Below are positions 7,452 through 15,846 of a stretch of DNA of 20,300 nucleotides, in pieces; the stretch's first letter is position 1, and every line of letters starts with the position of its first letter. Location: assembly GCA_902797525.1 (NCBI GenBank), contig CADBSZ010000108.1, positions 1 to 20,300 of the forward strand, written 5' to 3'. The notes under the pieces were generated by a model. The model had not been told where the DNA came from, did no database searches, and saw only the letters and a list, made by a program, of their open reading frames with translations. Both the position numbers and the translations under genes were made by a program. This stretch comes from an uncultured Ruminococcus sp. Lineage in GTDB: Bacteria; Bacillota; Clostridia; Oscillospirales; Acutalibacteraceae.

Positions 7452-7925
7452 ATGAGCAAAAAATTAGTCGCCTATTTTTCGGCGAGCGGCGTAACCGCAG
7501 GCGTTGCACAAAACCTGGCACAAGCGGCAGACGCCGACCTCTATGAAATTAAGCCGGAAATTCCCTATACAAAAGCCGATCTCAACTGGATGGACAAGCA
7601 GTCGAGAAGCTCGCGCGAAATGCGCGACAAAAGTTCCCGTCCCGCGCTTGCCGATACCAACGCAAACATTGCGGAATATGACACCGTTTTTGTCGGTTTC
7701 CCGATTTGGTGGTACGTCGCGCCGACCATTATCAACAGCTTTTTGGAGGCGTATGATTTCAGCGGCAAAAAGATTGTGCTGTTTGCCACCTCCGGCGGTT
7801 CCGGCTTTGGCAAGGCGGTTGCAGGGTTGCAGCCCAGCGCTCCGGACGCCGTGATTGTTGAGGGCGCCGTTTTAAACGGCAAACCCGACGAAGCAAAGCT
7901 CAAAGCATTTGCCGAAAAGTATTAA
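7452..7925 (+). CDS. Flavodoxin
   Basis: A 157-residue protein of the flavodoxin_4 type. It starts with a strand and the FMN phosphate-binding loop (LVAYFSASGVTAGVAQNLA, residues 4-22), has the FVGFPIWWYVAPTIINSFLE segment that flanks the flavin ring, and SGKKIVLFATSGGSGFGK near the second flavin loop. There is no signal peptide, so the protein is cytoplasmic. In this family the FMN carries electrons or reduces quinones and small molecules; the specific partner is not known. AAAGGAG ends 8 bases before the ATG. The gene is the last of the tetR operon and a strong terminator follows. It may functionally replace the neighbouring ruined flavodoxin-like lipoprotein. Confidence 0.9.
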   Translation: MSKKLVAYFSASGVTAGVAQNLAQAADADLYEIKPEIPYTKADLNWMDKQSRSSREMRDKSSRPALADTNANIAEYDTVFVGFPIWWYVAPTIINSFLEAYDFSGKKIVLFATSGGSGFGKAVAGLQPSAPDAVIVEGAVLNGKPDEAKLKAFAEKY

Positions 7926-7940
7926 TATTCAAAATCCAAA

Positions 7941-7978
7941 CAAGCCGTTGCGGTGTTTTACGCGACGGCTTGTTTTTT
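7941..7978 (+). terminator. Rho-independent terminator of the tetR operon
   Basis: The arms CAAGCCGTTGCG (7941-7952) and CGCGACGGCTTG (7961-7972) pair over 12 bases with one G-T pair, and are followed by TTTTTT (7973-7978). Confidence 0.9.
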
Positions 7979-8060
7979 ACCCGATACGGCGGATTTGTCA
8001 TAGTGTTGTAACAGTCTGCATGTTATACTTTTTTCGGTAAAACAAAAAACGATGCAATTG

Positions 8061-8092
8061 CGCTTTTTTCGTGAATTTATACGAAAAAAGCG
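8061..8092. promoter_or_regulatory. 12-bp perfect inverted repeat just upstream of the NRPS promoter
   Basis: CGCTTTTTTCGT (8061-8072) and ACGAAAAAAGCG (8081-8092) are exact complements around an 8-base centre. The right arm ends at the first base of the predicted -35 box, so a protein bound here could activate or block the promoter. A partial copy of the left arm (CTTTTTTCG) also lies at 8028-8036. It could instead be a weak terminator hairpin, but no T-run follows on the plus strand. Confidence 0.5.
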
Positions 8093-8120
8093 TGACATCC
8101 TCTCAACTATGTATTATAAT
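8092..8120 (+). promoter_or_regulatory. Predicted sigma-A promoter of the NRPS operon
   Basis: GTGACA (8092-8097) and TATAAT (8115-8120) are separated by 17 bases. The predicted start would leave a leader of about 35 bases before the ATG at 8162, with AAAGGAAG as the ribosome binding site. No other promoter-like region was seen inside the five-gene operon. Confidence 0.75.
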
Positions 8121-8161
8121 AAGAAAGAACAATAAATCACAAAGCAGAAAGGAAGACCGAC

Positions 8162-11100
8162 ATGAACGACATCATCAGCCAAATCCGTCAAAATGTAATT
8201 GATTTCCCGGATTTTACCGTTATTGTTGATCAGGGAGAAAACAACTTTTTTACATACCGCATGCTGGACGCTTACGCGCGCAAAATCGCCGCAAAGCTGA
8301 GCCGGTTGGGAGTAAAACAGCGCGACTTTGTGACGATTGAACTGCCGCGTAACAAGGAATATATTGCCGCGATGTACGCGGTTTGGATGGTGGGCGCCGC
8401 GTTTGCGCCGCTGTCGCCTGCATATCCCGAGGAGCGTTTGGAATACATCCGGGACAACTGCGACGCAAAAGCAGTGATAAACGAAAAGTTCCTGCGCGGA
8501 ATCGAAGCCGAAGCACCGCTCGATGAAATTGTGTCCCCGAATCCGTCCGATCCTTCTCTGCTGATTTATACCTCAGGCTCCACCGGCAAGCCCAAGGGCG
8601 TGCTCCACTCGCACGCGAGCATCACGGATTCGGTGATGCGCTACGTAGAATATGCCGCTTCACCGGTGGGTTCCCACGCAGCTTTGGGTGCGCCGTTCAC
8701 CTTTGTTGCCTCGGTTCAGGGTGTTTTTGCGCCGCTTTGCGCGCGCATTATCGCGTATTTAATGCCCTTTGAAGCTATGCGCGATCCGGTGCTGCTCGCG
8801 GATTACATTGAGGAACATCAAATCAACCGTACCTTTATCAGCCCGAAAATGCTCAAGGTGTTCAAGCAAAAGGGCAACTGTCTGCGCACCGTTTTTACGG
8901 GCAGCGAGCGCGTGTCCGACACCTGCAGCGATGATTTTGACATTTATGTAATGTACGGTCAAACCGAGTCAGCGGGCGCCGTGCTTGCCTTCAAGATAGA
9001 CAAGTCCTATGAAAACACGCCGATCGGCAAGCCCATCGGCGACATCCGCACGCATATCCTTGATGAAAACGGGGAAGAGGCGGACGAGGGCGAGCTGTGT
9101 CTTGCCGGCATCTTCGCAGACGGCTATCTCGGTCTGTCCGAGCAAACCGCGAAAACCTTTGTTGACAACCCCTTCGCCGCTCAGGACGGCTATCCGAAGC
9201 TGTTGAAAACCGGCGACATTGTCAAAAAGGGTGAGGATGGCAACATCATTTATCTCAACCGCAAGGACTGGATGGTAAAAATCAACGGTCAGCGCGTGGA
9301 GCCGGGCGAAATTGAAACGATTATCAAACAGGCCGAGGGGATTCATGACGCAGCGCTCAAGGACTTTAAGAACCAGTACGGTCAGGTGTACCTTGTCGCC
9401 TATTATGTGGAGGACGAGCCTGTGGATCCCGACGAACTGAAGGACGCCGTTGCGCAAAAGCTGCCGCCGTATATGATTCCGGCGTTCTTTGTCAAGCTCG
9501 ACCGTCTGCCCGTTAACCAAAACGGCAAACTCGACAGAAACGCGCTTGTCGCTCCCGAAGCAGGCAGCTTTAAAAACGAATATATCGCGCCCGAAACCGA
9601 CATGCAAAAGGTGCTGTGCGGCGCGTTTGAGTCGGTTCTCGGTGTGGAGAACGTCGGTGTTGACGACGACTTCTTCGCGCTCGGCGGCGACTCGATTAAG
9701 TGCGCCATGGTGTCGGAGAAGTGCGGTGTGTACAAAATCTCCACCGCCGACATCTTCGCCGGAAAAACGCCGCGCATGATTGAACACCTGCTGATTCAGA
9801 AGGCCGGCAAAAAGCAGCGCGTCAAAAAGGAGAAGAAAGTCAGAGTTTATCCGCTGACTCCCTCCGAACGCGGCATGTATCTGGAGCAAAAGCTCAACGA
9901 AAATTCAACGGTTTACAACCTCAACATCGCTGCGATTATCACTGGCTCCGATATGGAAACCATCAAAAAAGCACTGACGGCGGTGTTTAAGGCGCACGAG
10001 GCGTTTACCTCCTATTACGGCGAGGAAAACGGCCTGCCGGTGCGTGTTTTGACCGACAAGCTGCCTGAAATTGTTGAAAAAACCGCCGCCTCGCGCGACG
10101 AAGTGATTGAACTTATCGACAATTACGCCGAGCCGTTTAATCTTAATGCCGCAATCCCCGTCCGTCCCACCCTGTATGCGGTTGCCGACGGCAGTGTGAT
10201 TCTGCATATGGCGATTCATCATATCGCCTTTGACGGCGGTTCTGCCAAGACGTTTGTGCAGGAGCTGATTGACGGCCTGAACGGCAAAGAGGTCTTTGCC
10301 GCAGAGATTGATTTGTCCGATTTGTACGACGACAGCCTGAATGAAAAATACGAGAGCGGCATGGCGTTCTACCGCGAGCTGTTTGCCGACGGTGTTCCCG
10401 TTAACGAAATGCCTGTCAAGGGCAAGCGCCCCAAGGTGCATCCGCTCTCCGACAGAGAAATTACCTTTGACTATGATAACGAACAGCTGAAAGCCATCGA
10501 CAACACCGCACGGCGTTTCAGCGTGACGGAGTTTGAGCTGATTTTCTCCGCCGTGTCGATGGTGCTCGGCAAATACACCGCGTCAGAGGACGTAGTGCTC
10601 GGCATTCCCACCAATATGCGCCCCGCCGACGCGGACGGCGTAATCGGTATGTTCGTCAACACGGCGCCCGTGCGCGTCAAGCCGCAGCGCGCCGCCATTC
10701 TCAGCGACTATTTGCAGTCTGTCAGCACAGCTGTGCGCAACGCCACCTACGGCGCTTATCTGCCGTTTGAGGACGTTGTGGGCGAGTTTGTAAAGCAGCG
10801 CGACGAAAGCCGCAACCCGATGTTTGACGTCAGCGTGAACTTTATGTGGAATCCGCCCGCCTATGACAAGGACGGTTTGAGCGTGGAGCTTTACTCTCCC
10901 TTGCAGAAAATGAGCCGCGACATCGGCATCGTTATCCGCAAGGGCGCCAAGGGACTTCACTTTATGGTGCAGTATTCCTCCGAGCTGTTTGAGGACGTTG
11001 TTGTTGAAAACTTTATCGAACAGCTGAAACACACGCTCCAACTGCTTGGCGGCAACGCCAAAACCGTGCGCGACGCGCTGGCACTGCCTGAGGTTCAGAA

Positions 11101-14095
11101 GAAAACGCTCGACGGCTTTAAGACGGAAGCAACCGCAGAGCTGAGCGAAACCCTGCTTCATAAGCTGTTTGAGCGCAGTGCGGCGGAAAACGCGGACAAG
11201 ACTGCGCTGATTGCCAAGGACGCAACGCTCAGCTATCGCGAATTAAACGAAAAGGCAAACATCGTCGCCCATAACCTGATTGACAGAGGAATTAAAACCG
11301 GCGACAGTGTGGCGCTTCTGCTGCCGAGAGAAAGCTGTTTCTTTGCGTGCCTGTTTGGCGTGAACAAGGCAGGCGCGGCGTTTATTCCCTGCGATCCGCA
11401 GTATCCTGCCGACAGAATCAACCATATCATCGAGGACAGCGAGGCTTCCTTTATTATTACCACAGCCGACAAGCTGGCGGATTATCCGGCTGACAAGGCG
11501 ATTGACGTCGCACAGATTCTCATCGGTGACAACACCGAAAATCCCAACGTGGAAATGAGCGACCGCGAGCTCAGCTACATGATTTACACCTCCGGCTCCA
11601 CCGGCAAGCCCAAGGGCGTTATGCTGCGCCACAAGGGCATTTGCAACTACCTCATGCCGCACCCCGCCAATTCCCATATTTATTATCTTAAGCAAAACGT
11701 TTCAACCTATCTTTCCGTCACCACCATCTCGTTTGACATGTCCTTTAAGGAGCACACAGCCGCCTTCTGCAACGGAAAAACACTGGTGTTTGCCGCCGAG
11801 GACGAGATGAACGATCCGCGCGCGCTGGCGGAGCTGATGGACAAATACAGCGTCGACTGCATCAACGCAACACCCTCGCGTTTGCAGCAGTATATGGATT
11901 ACGAGCCGTTCAAAAACGCGCTTGCCAAGTGCAGGCTGGTGATGTCGGGCGGCGAGGGATATCCGATTGCACTCCGAGACGCCATCAAAAAGTGCTCGGA
12001 AAGCATTAAAATTGTCAACACCTACGGACCTACCGGAATCACCGTTTCCTGCAACGCGGCGGATTTAACCAACGCGGAATACGTCACCGTCGGCAGACCG
12101 CTGCTCAACTATCACGAGGTGATTGTTGACAAGTTTGGCGACGCCTCGCCCTACGGCGTTATCGGCGAGCTGTATATCGGCGGCGTCGGCGTGGCGAAGG
12201 GTTACAAAAATCTGCCCGACAAAACCGCTGCGGCGTTTGTGGAGTATGACAACGAGCGCATGTACCGTTCCGGTGACTATGCCAAGTGGGACAAAAACGG
12301 CAACGTGCATATTCTCGGCAGACTGGACAATCAGGTTAAGCTGAGAGGTTTGCGCATTGAGCTCGGCGAAATTGAAGGCTTAATTGCCGCTCAGCCGCAT
12401 ATCAAAAAGGTGGCGGTCGTTATCCGCAAGCTCAACGGTCAGGACAACCTGTGCGCGTACTTTACCGCCGACGCGGAAATCGACATCGACGCGCTGCGCG
12501 ACGAGCTGAAAAAGCACCTGACGCACTACATGGTGCCCACTGCTTATTTACAGCTCAATGAAATGCCCATGACCGCCAACGGCAAAACCGACATCAAACT
12601 GCTGCCCGATCCCGTTCCCGTCAGCCTCGGCGAATATGTGGCGCCTGCCAACGCCACCGAGGAATTCTTCTGCGAATCCTTCAAGAAGGCGCTGAAGCTG
12701 GAGCGCGTCGGCGCAACCGACGACTTTTTTGAAATCGGCGGCACCTCGCTGATTGTCACCTCGGTCGTGCTTGACGCTTCGGAAAACGGCTTTGAAATCA
12801 CCTACGGCGACGTGTTCAAATACACCACGCCGCGCGCGCTGGCGGAGCTGTTTAAGGACGGCGAAATTAACGACACCAACAAGCTGTTTGACTTTGACGA
12901 TTACGATTACACCAAAATTAACGAGCTGCTGGCACAGAACACCGTTGAGGCGTTCAAGTCGGAGCCCCTGCGCAATCTTGGCAACGTGCTGATTACCGGC
13001 GCGACGGGCTATATGGGCGCCCACCTGCTGGCACAGTTCCTCAAGACCGAAAGCGGCAAGGCGTACTGCATGATTCGCAAGGGCAAATTTGACACCGCGC
13101 GCGAACGCCTGGAAAACATTATGTTCTACTACTTCGGCACCGACCTTGAGCAGGAGTTTGCCGAGCGCGTCGAGGTGCTCAACGGCGACGTAACGGATTA
13201 CAAATATTTTGAGCCATTCGAAAAGCTGCCCGTCAACACGGTATTTAACTGTGCAGCGAACGTTAAGCACTTTTCTAACGGCACCGACATTGAGGATATT
13301 AACGTCGGCGGCGCGGTCAACTGCATTCAGTTATGTGAAAAAACCGGCGCAAGGCTGATTCACTTCTCCACCGTTTCCGTGTCGGGTACCACAGACGACA
13401 CCTCAAAGCTCTCCCGTACGGAGCTGGACGAACAGTCGCTCTACTATGGTCAGACGCTCGACAACAAGTACACCTCCTCTAAGCTGATGGGTGAGCGCAA
13501 GGTGCTGGAGGCTGCCGCCGACGGACTGGACGCCAAGGTCATCCGCGTGGGCACGCTTGCCGCGCGTGAATCCGACGGTGAATTCCAAATCAACTTCCTC
13601 ACCAACAACTTTATGGGCAGACTGCGTTCCTACAGCCTGCTTGGCTGCTTCCCGTACGCCATGATTGAAAATCAGGTCTGCATGGGCCCGATTGACCGTT
13701 CCTGCGAGGCGTTTTTGAAGCTTGCAAAAACACCGCGTGCGTGCTGTGTTTTCAACGCGGTCAATAACCACACGCTGCCGCTCGGCGACATCATTCGCCA
13801 GATGAATCAAAACGGCAGCAAGATTGAATTTGTGGAATATGATGTGTTTGCCGAGGCGCTCAACGAGGCGCAAAAGGATCCCGACAAGGCGGCGATCCTC
13901 TCCAGTATGACGGCGTATATGAACACCGCTCACGGCAAAAAGATTGTCGCTTTGCCGTGCAAAGCGCAATACACCACGCAAATTCTCGCGCGCATGGGCT
14001 TTTTCTGGAACGCGAGCAACGAAAAATATGTTAACGACTTCATTAATGTCCTGCGCGGTTTCCTGTTCTTCCGCAAGGACAACCTGAAACGATAA
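8162..14095 (+). CDS. Two-module nonribosomal peptide synthetase, A-T-C-A-T-R, reductive release
   Basis: A 1977-residue assembly line. Adenylation 1 (about 1-465): TSGSTGKPKG (137-146), YGQTES, KTGD, NGKLDRN. Carrier 1: LGGDSI, phosphopantetheine Ser511. Condensation (about 560-980): HHIAFDG, His686/His687/Asp691. Adenylation 2 (about 1000-1470): YTSGSTGKPKG from 1142, NTYGPTG, YRSGD, NGKTD. Carrier 2: IGGTSL, Ser1529. Reductase (about 1600-1977): GATGYMG (1613-1619) for NAD(P)H and YTSSK with Tyr1770/Lys1774. The R domain releases the product as an aldehyde or alcohol; no thioesterase is present. By motif spacing, adenylation 1 has Val where amino-acid-activating domains have Asp (SFD becomes TFV), whereas adenylation 2 keeps Asp. 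Related A-T-C-A-T-R enzymes from gut Clostridia make dipeptide aldehydes and pyrazinones. No phosphopantetheinyl transferase gene is in the window, so one must act from elsewhere. Confidence 0.93.
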   Translation: MNDIISQIRQNVIDFPDFTVIVDQGENNFFTYRMLDAYARKIAAKLSRLGVKQRDFVTIELPRNKEYIAAMYAVWMVGAAFAPLSPAYPEERLEYIRDNCDAKAVINEKFLRGIEAEAPLDEIVSPNPSDPSLLIYTSGSTGKPKGVLHSHASITDSVMRYVEYAASPVGSHAALGAPFTFVASVQGVFAPLCARIIAYLMPFEAMRDPVLLADYIEEHQINRTFISPKMLKVFKQKGNCLRTVFTGSERVSDTCSDDFDIYVMYGQTESAGAVLAFKIDKSYENTPIGKPIGDIRTHILDENGEEADEGELCLAGIFADGYLGLSEQTAKTFVDNPFAAQDGYPKLLKTGDIVKKGEDGNIIYLNRKDWMVKINGQRVEPGEIETIIKQAEGIHDAALKDFKNQYGQVYLVAYYVEDEPVDPDELKDAVAQKLPPYMIPAFFVKLDRLPVNQNGKLDRNALVAPEAGSFKNEYIAPETDMQKVLCGAFESVLGVENVGVDDDFFALGGDSIKCAMVSEKCGVYKISTADIFAGKTPRMIEHLLIQKAGKKQRVKKEKKVRVYPLTPSERGMYLEQKLNENSTVYNLNIAAIITGSDMETIKKALTAVFKAHEAFTSYYGEENGLPVRVLTDKLPEIVEKTAASRDEVIELIDNYAEPFNLNAAIPVRPTLYAVADGSVILHMAIHHIAFDGGSAKTFVQELIDGLNGKEVFAAEIDLSDLYDDSLNEKYESGMAFYRELFADGVPVNEMPVKGKRPKVHPLSDREITFDYDNEQLKAIDNTARRFSVTEFELIFSAVSMVLGKYTASEDVVLGIPTNMRPADADGVIGMFVNTAPVRVKPQRAAILSDYLQSVSTAVRNATYGAYLPFEDVVGEFVKQRDESRNPMFDVSVNFMWNPPAYDKDGLSVELYSPLQKMSRDIGIVIRKGAKGLHFMVQYSSELFEDVVVENFIEQLKHTLQLLGGNAKTVRDALALPEVQKKTLDGFKTEATAELSETLLHKLFERSAAENADKTALIAKDATLSYRELNEKANIVAHNLIDRGIKTGDSVALLLPRESCFFACLFGVNKAGAAFIPCDPQYPADRINHIIEDSEASFIITTADKLADYPADKAIDVAQILIGDNTENPNVEMSDRELSYMIYTSGSTGKPKGVMLRHKGICNYLMPHPANSHIYYLKQNVSTYLSVTTISFDMSFKEHTAAFCNGKTLVFAAEDEMNDPRALAELMDKYSVDCINATPSRLQQYMDYEPFKNALAKCRLVMSGGEGYPIALRDAIKKCSESIKIVNTYGPTGITVSCNAADLTNAEYVTVGRPLLNYHEVIVDKFGDASPYGVIGELYIGGVGVAKGYKNLPDKTAAAFVEYDNERMYRSGDYAKWDKNGNVHILGRLDNQVKLRGLRIELGEIEGLIAAQPHIKKVAVVIRKLNGQDNLCAYFTADAEIDIDALRDELKKHLTHYMVPTAYLQLNEMPMTANGKTDIKLLPDPVPVSLGEYVAPANATEEFFCESFKKALKLERVGATDDFFEIGGTSLIVTSVVLDASENGFEITYGDVFKYTTPRALAELFKDGEINDTNKLFDFDDYDYTKINELLAQNTVEAFKSEPLRNLGNVLITGATGYMGAHLLAQFLKTESGKAYCMIRKGKFDTARERLENIMFYYFGTDLEQEFAERVEVLNGDVTDYKYFEPFEKLPVNTVFNCAANVKHFSNGTDIEDINVGGAVNCIQLCEKTGARLIHFSTVSVSGTTDDTSKLSRTELDEQSLYYGQTLDNKYTSSKLMGERKVLEAAADGLDAKVIRVGTLAARESDGEFQINFLTNNFMGRLRSYSLLGCFPYAMIENQVCMGPIDRSCEAFLKLAKTPRACCVFNAVNNHTLPLGDIIRQMNQNGSKIEFVEYDVFAEALNEAQKDPDKAAILSSMTAYMNTAHGKKIVALPCKAQYTTQILARMGFFWNASNEKYVNDFINVLRGFLFFRKDNLKR

Positions 14096-14109
14096 GAAGG
14101 GTAGAGGGT

Positions 14110-15846
14110 ATGAAACGAAACGGTACGCTTTTAAATAAAAAATACCGCAGTCTGCTGGTTGCGACCTTGGCGATGACCGCCTCTACCTATCTTTCCAGTA
14201 TTTTGGACGGCATTATGGTCGGTCAGATTCTCGGAACGGTGCAGCTGTACGCGATTAATCTGACGACCTCTATCGTATTTTTGCGCAGTATCCCGATTGC
14301 GCTGTTCACCTTCGGCGGTAACACGCTCTCCGTTATCCACAAAAGCAAGCGCGACCAAAAATCCGCCGACGCGGCGTTCACGCTGTCGTTTTGGGCAGGC
14401 GTTCTGTCAACGGTACTGCTTTCGGTCATCGGATTGGCGGTGATGTATCCGACCGCCCAGTTATTGGCGCAGGGCAAGGAAGAGCTGACCGGCTTGGTGA
14501 TGGATTATCTGCTGCCGCTTTGGGTGCTGACGCCGCTGGTGGCAATTGTCAACCAAACTGCCGCCTACGCGCGCACCGACGGCATGCGCAAGCTCGCCAC
14601 CGCGCTGCCGATTGTCGCGAACGTCGTCAATCTGATCTGCGACTATCTTTATATGGCGGTTTTCGGCTGGGGCGTTGCCGGAGCCGGCTGGGCAACCGTT
14701 ACGGGCTATGTGGTTGGCGTTGCCTTAACGCTGATTTACTTTAAATCCGGTCAGCGCACGGTGCACTTCACCGCAGCGGCGCTTAAACAGCTCAAATCTC
14801 TCGGCAAGGTTTTCAGCGTTGGACTGCCTTCCGCACTGATTTATGTCTGCAATTTTCTCCGCCTGTTTTTCACCAACGCGATTATTCTCTCTTACACCGG
14901 CGTCATGGGCGGCAAAATTGCTTCGGTTTCTTTTTCGCTCAACAGTCTCGCCTTTATTCTGGTGGAGGGCGCCTCCATGACGCTGCTGCCGATTCTCGGC
15001 GCGCTGTACGGCGAAAAGGACGCCAACGGCCAGCGGCTCACATTGCGCTACGGCATGATTGTCACCGTCGCCCTGTCCGTTTTGGTGCTGGTGGTGTCCG
15101 AGCTGTTTCCCGTGCCGCTTGCTGCTCTCTACGGACTTAACGACGCGGCGACCGCGGAAGTGTTTGCGGTTACGTTCCGCATTTTCTCCATCAATATTCC
15201 GATACTCGCGGTCATCTATGTCATGCGAACCTTCTTCCAGGCGACCAAGCAGCGCGGCCTTGCCAATTTGCTTGTCATGCTTGACGGCGTGCTCGCCATT
15301 GTGCCGCTGATGTATTGGTTCGCGCATTATGACATTTACTGGCTGTGGTTCTCGTTCCCCGTTTCCAAGGCGGTAACGGTGATTATCACGCTGATTGCCA
15401 TGGCTGTCAGCAAAAAGCTAAAGCACAAGAAAAACCTTCTCGGCATTGAGGAGCAGGACGGCGTGATGTACGACTTCTCCATCAAAAACGAGGTGCCCGA
15501 GGCGATTCGCGCTTCCGAGGAAGTTATGGCGTTCTGCAAACAGCAAAACGTGCCCGAAAACACCGTGAACGCCGTCGGCGTGTCCGTCGAGGAGCTGTGT
15601 CACAATATCGCGACTTACGCTAAGTCAAGCGTCAACAATGCTGTTGATGTGTGCGTCCGCGTGTTCCCCGACAAGGTCAACGTCCGCCTGCGCGACAACG
15701 GCGCGGAATTTGATCCCACTGATTACATCGACAACAGCGGCAAGCGGATTACCGGCTTGGAGCTGGTGAGAATGTTAAGCTCCTCCATCAACTATAACCG
15801 CGTGTTGGGCTTCAATGTCACCAATGTTGCCGTTAGTTATCAATAA
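14110..15846 (+). CDS. MATE-family exporter fused to a C-terminal HATPase (anti-sigma-like) domain
   Basis: A 578-residue protein. Residues 1 to about 440 have the twelve hydrophobic segments of a MATE/MatE drug or metabolite exporter. The normal MATE length ends there, yet about 120 soluble residues follow after a basic linker (KKLKHKKN). This tail looks like a GHKL ATPase of the SpoIIAB/RsbW type: N-box EELCHN with Glu495 and Asn499, then RDNGAEFDP with Asp529 and Gly531, then TGLELVR near the end as the second glycine box. In that family the domain is a serine kinase or partner-binding module acting on a STAS protein. The gene follows the NRPS by 14 bases with AAGAAGG as ribosome binding site, so it very probably exports the NRPS product. 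The cytoplasmic placement of the tail fits regulation of transport. I infer function from fold and position only. Confidence 0.88.
   Translation: MKRNGTLLNKKYRSLLVATLAMTASTYLSSILDGIMVGQILGTVQLYAINLTTSIVFLRSIPIALFTFGGNTLSVIHKSKRDQKSADAAFTLSFWAGVLSTVLLSVIGLAVMYPTAQLLAQGKEELTGLVMDYLLPLWVLTPLVAIVNQTAAYARTDGMRKLATALPIVANVVNLICDYLYMAVFGWGVAGAGWATVTGYVVGVALTLIYFKSGQRTVHFTAAALKQLKSLGKVFSVGLPSALIYVCNFLRLFFTNAIILSYTGVMGGKIASVSFSLNSLAFILVEGASMTLLPILGALYGEKDANGQRLTLRYGMIVTVALSVLVLVVSELFPVPLAALYGLNDAATAEVFAVTFRIFSINIPILAVIYVMRTFFQATKQRGLANLLVMLDGVLAIVPLMYWFAHYDIYWLWFSFPVSKAVTVIITLIAMAVSKKLKHKKNLLGIEEQDGVMYDFSIKNEVPEAIRASEEVMAFCKQQNVPENTVNAVGVSVEELCHNIATYAKSSVNNAVDVCVRVFPDKVNVRLRDNGAEFDPTDYIDNSGKRITGLELVRMLSSSINYNRVLGFNVTNVAVSYQ

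Noticed and set aside
6289..7521. 410-codon open frame on the minus strand
   Set aside because: It lies opposite the well-supported CMD-cupin, flavodoxin pseudogene and flavodoxin start, is rich in Arg and Cys, and shows no recognisable domain; it is an antisense shadow.
7995..8029. Second promoter upstream of the NRPS gene (TTGTAA and TATACT)
   Set aside because: The spacing between the boxes is only 12 bases, too short for sigma-A; the 8092-8120 promoter fits far better.
8969..9889. 306-codon minus-strand open frame within the NRPS gene, and others like it at 9905-10441 and 12548-13270
   Set aside because: All mirror the codon pattern of the synthetase, lack ribosome binding sites and resemble no family.
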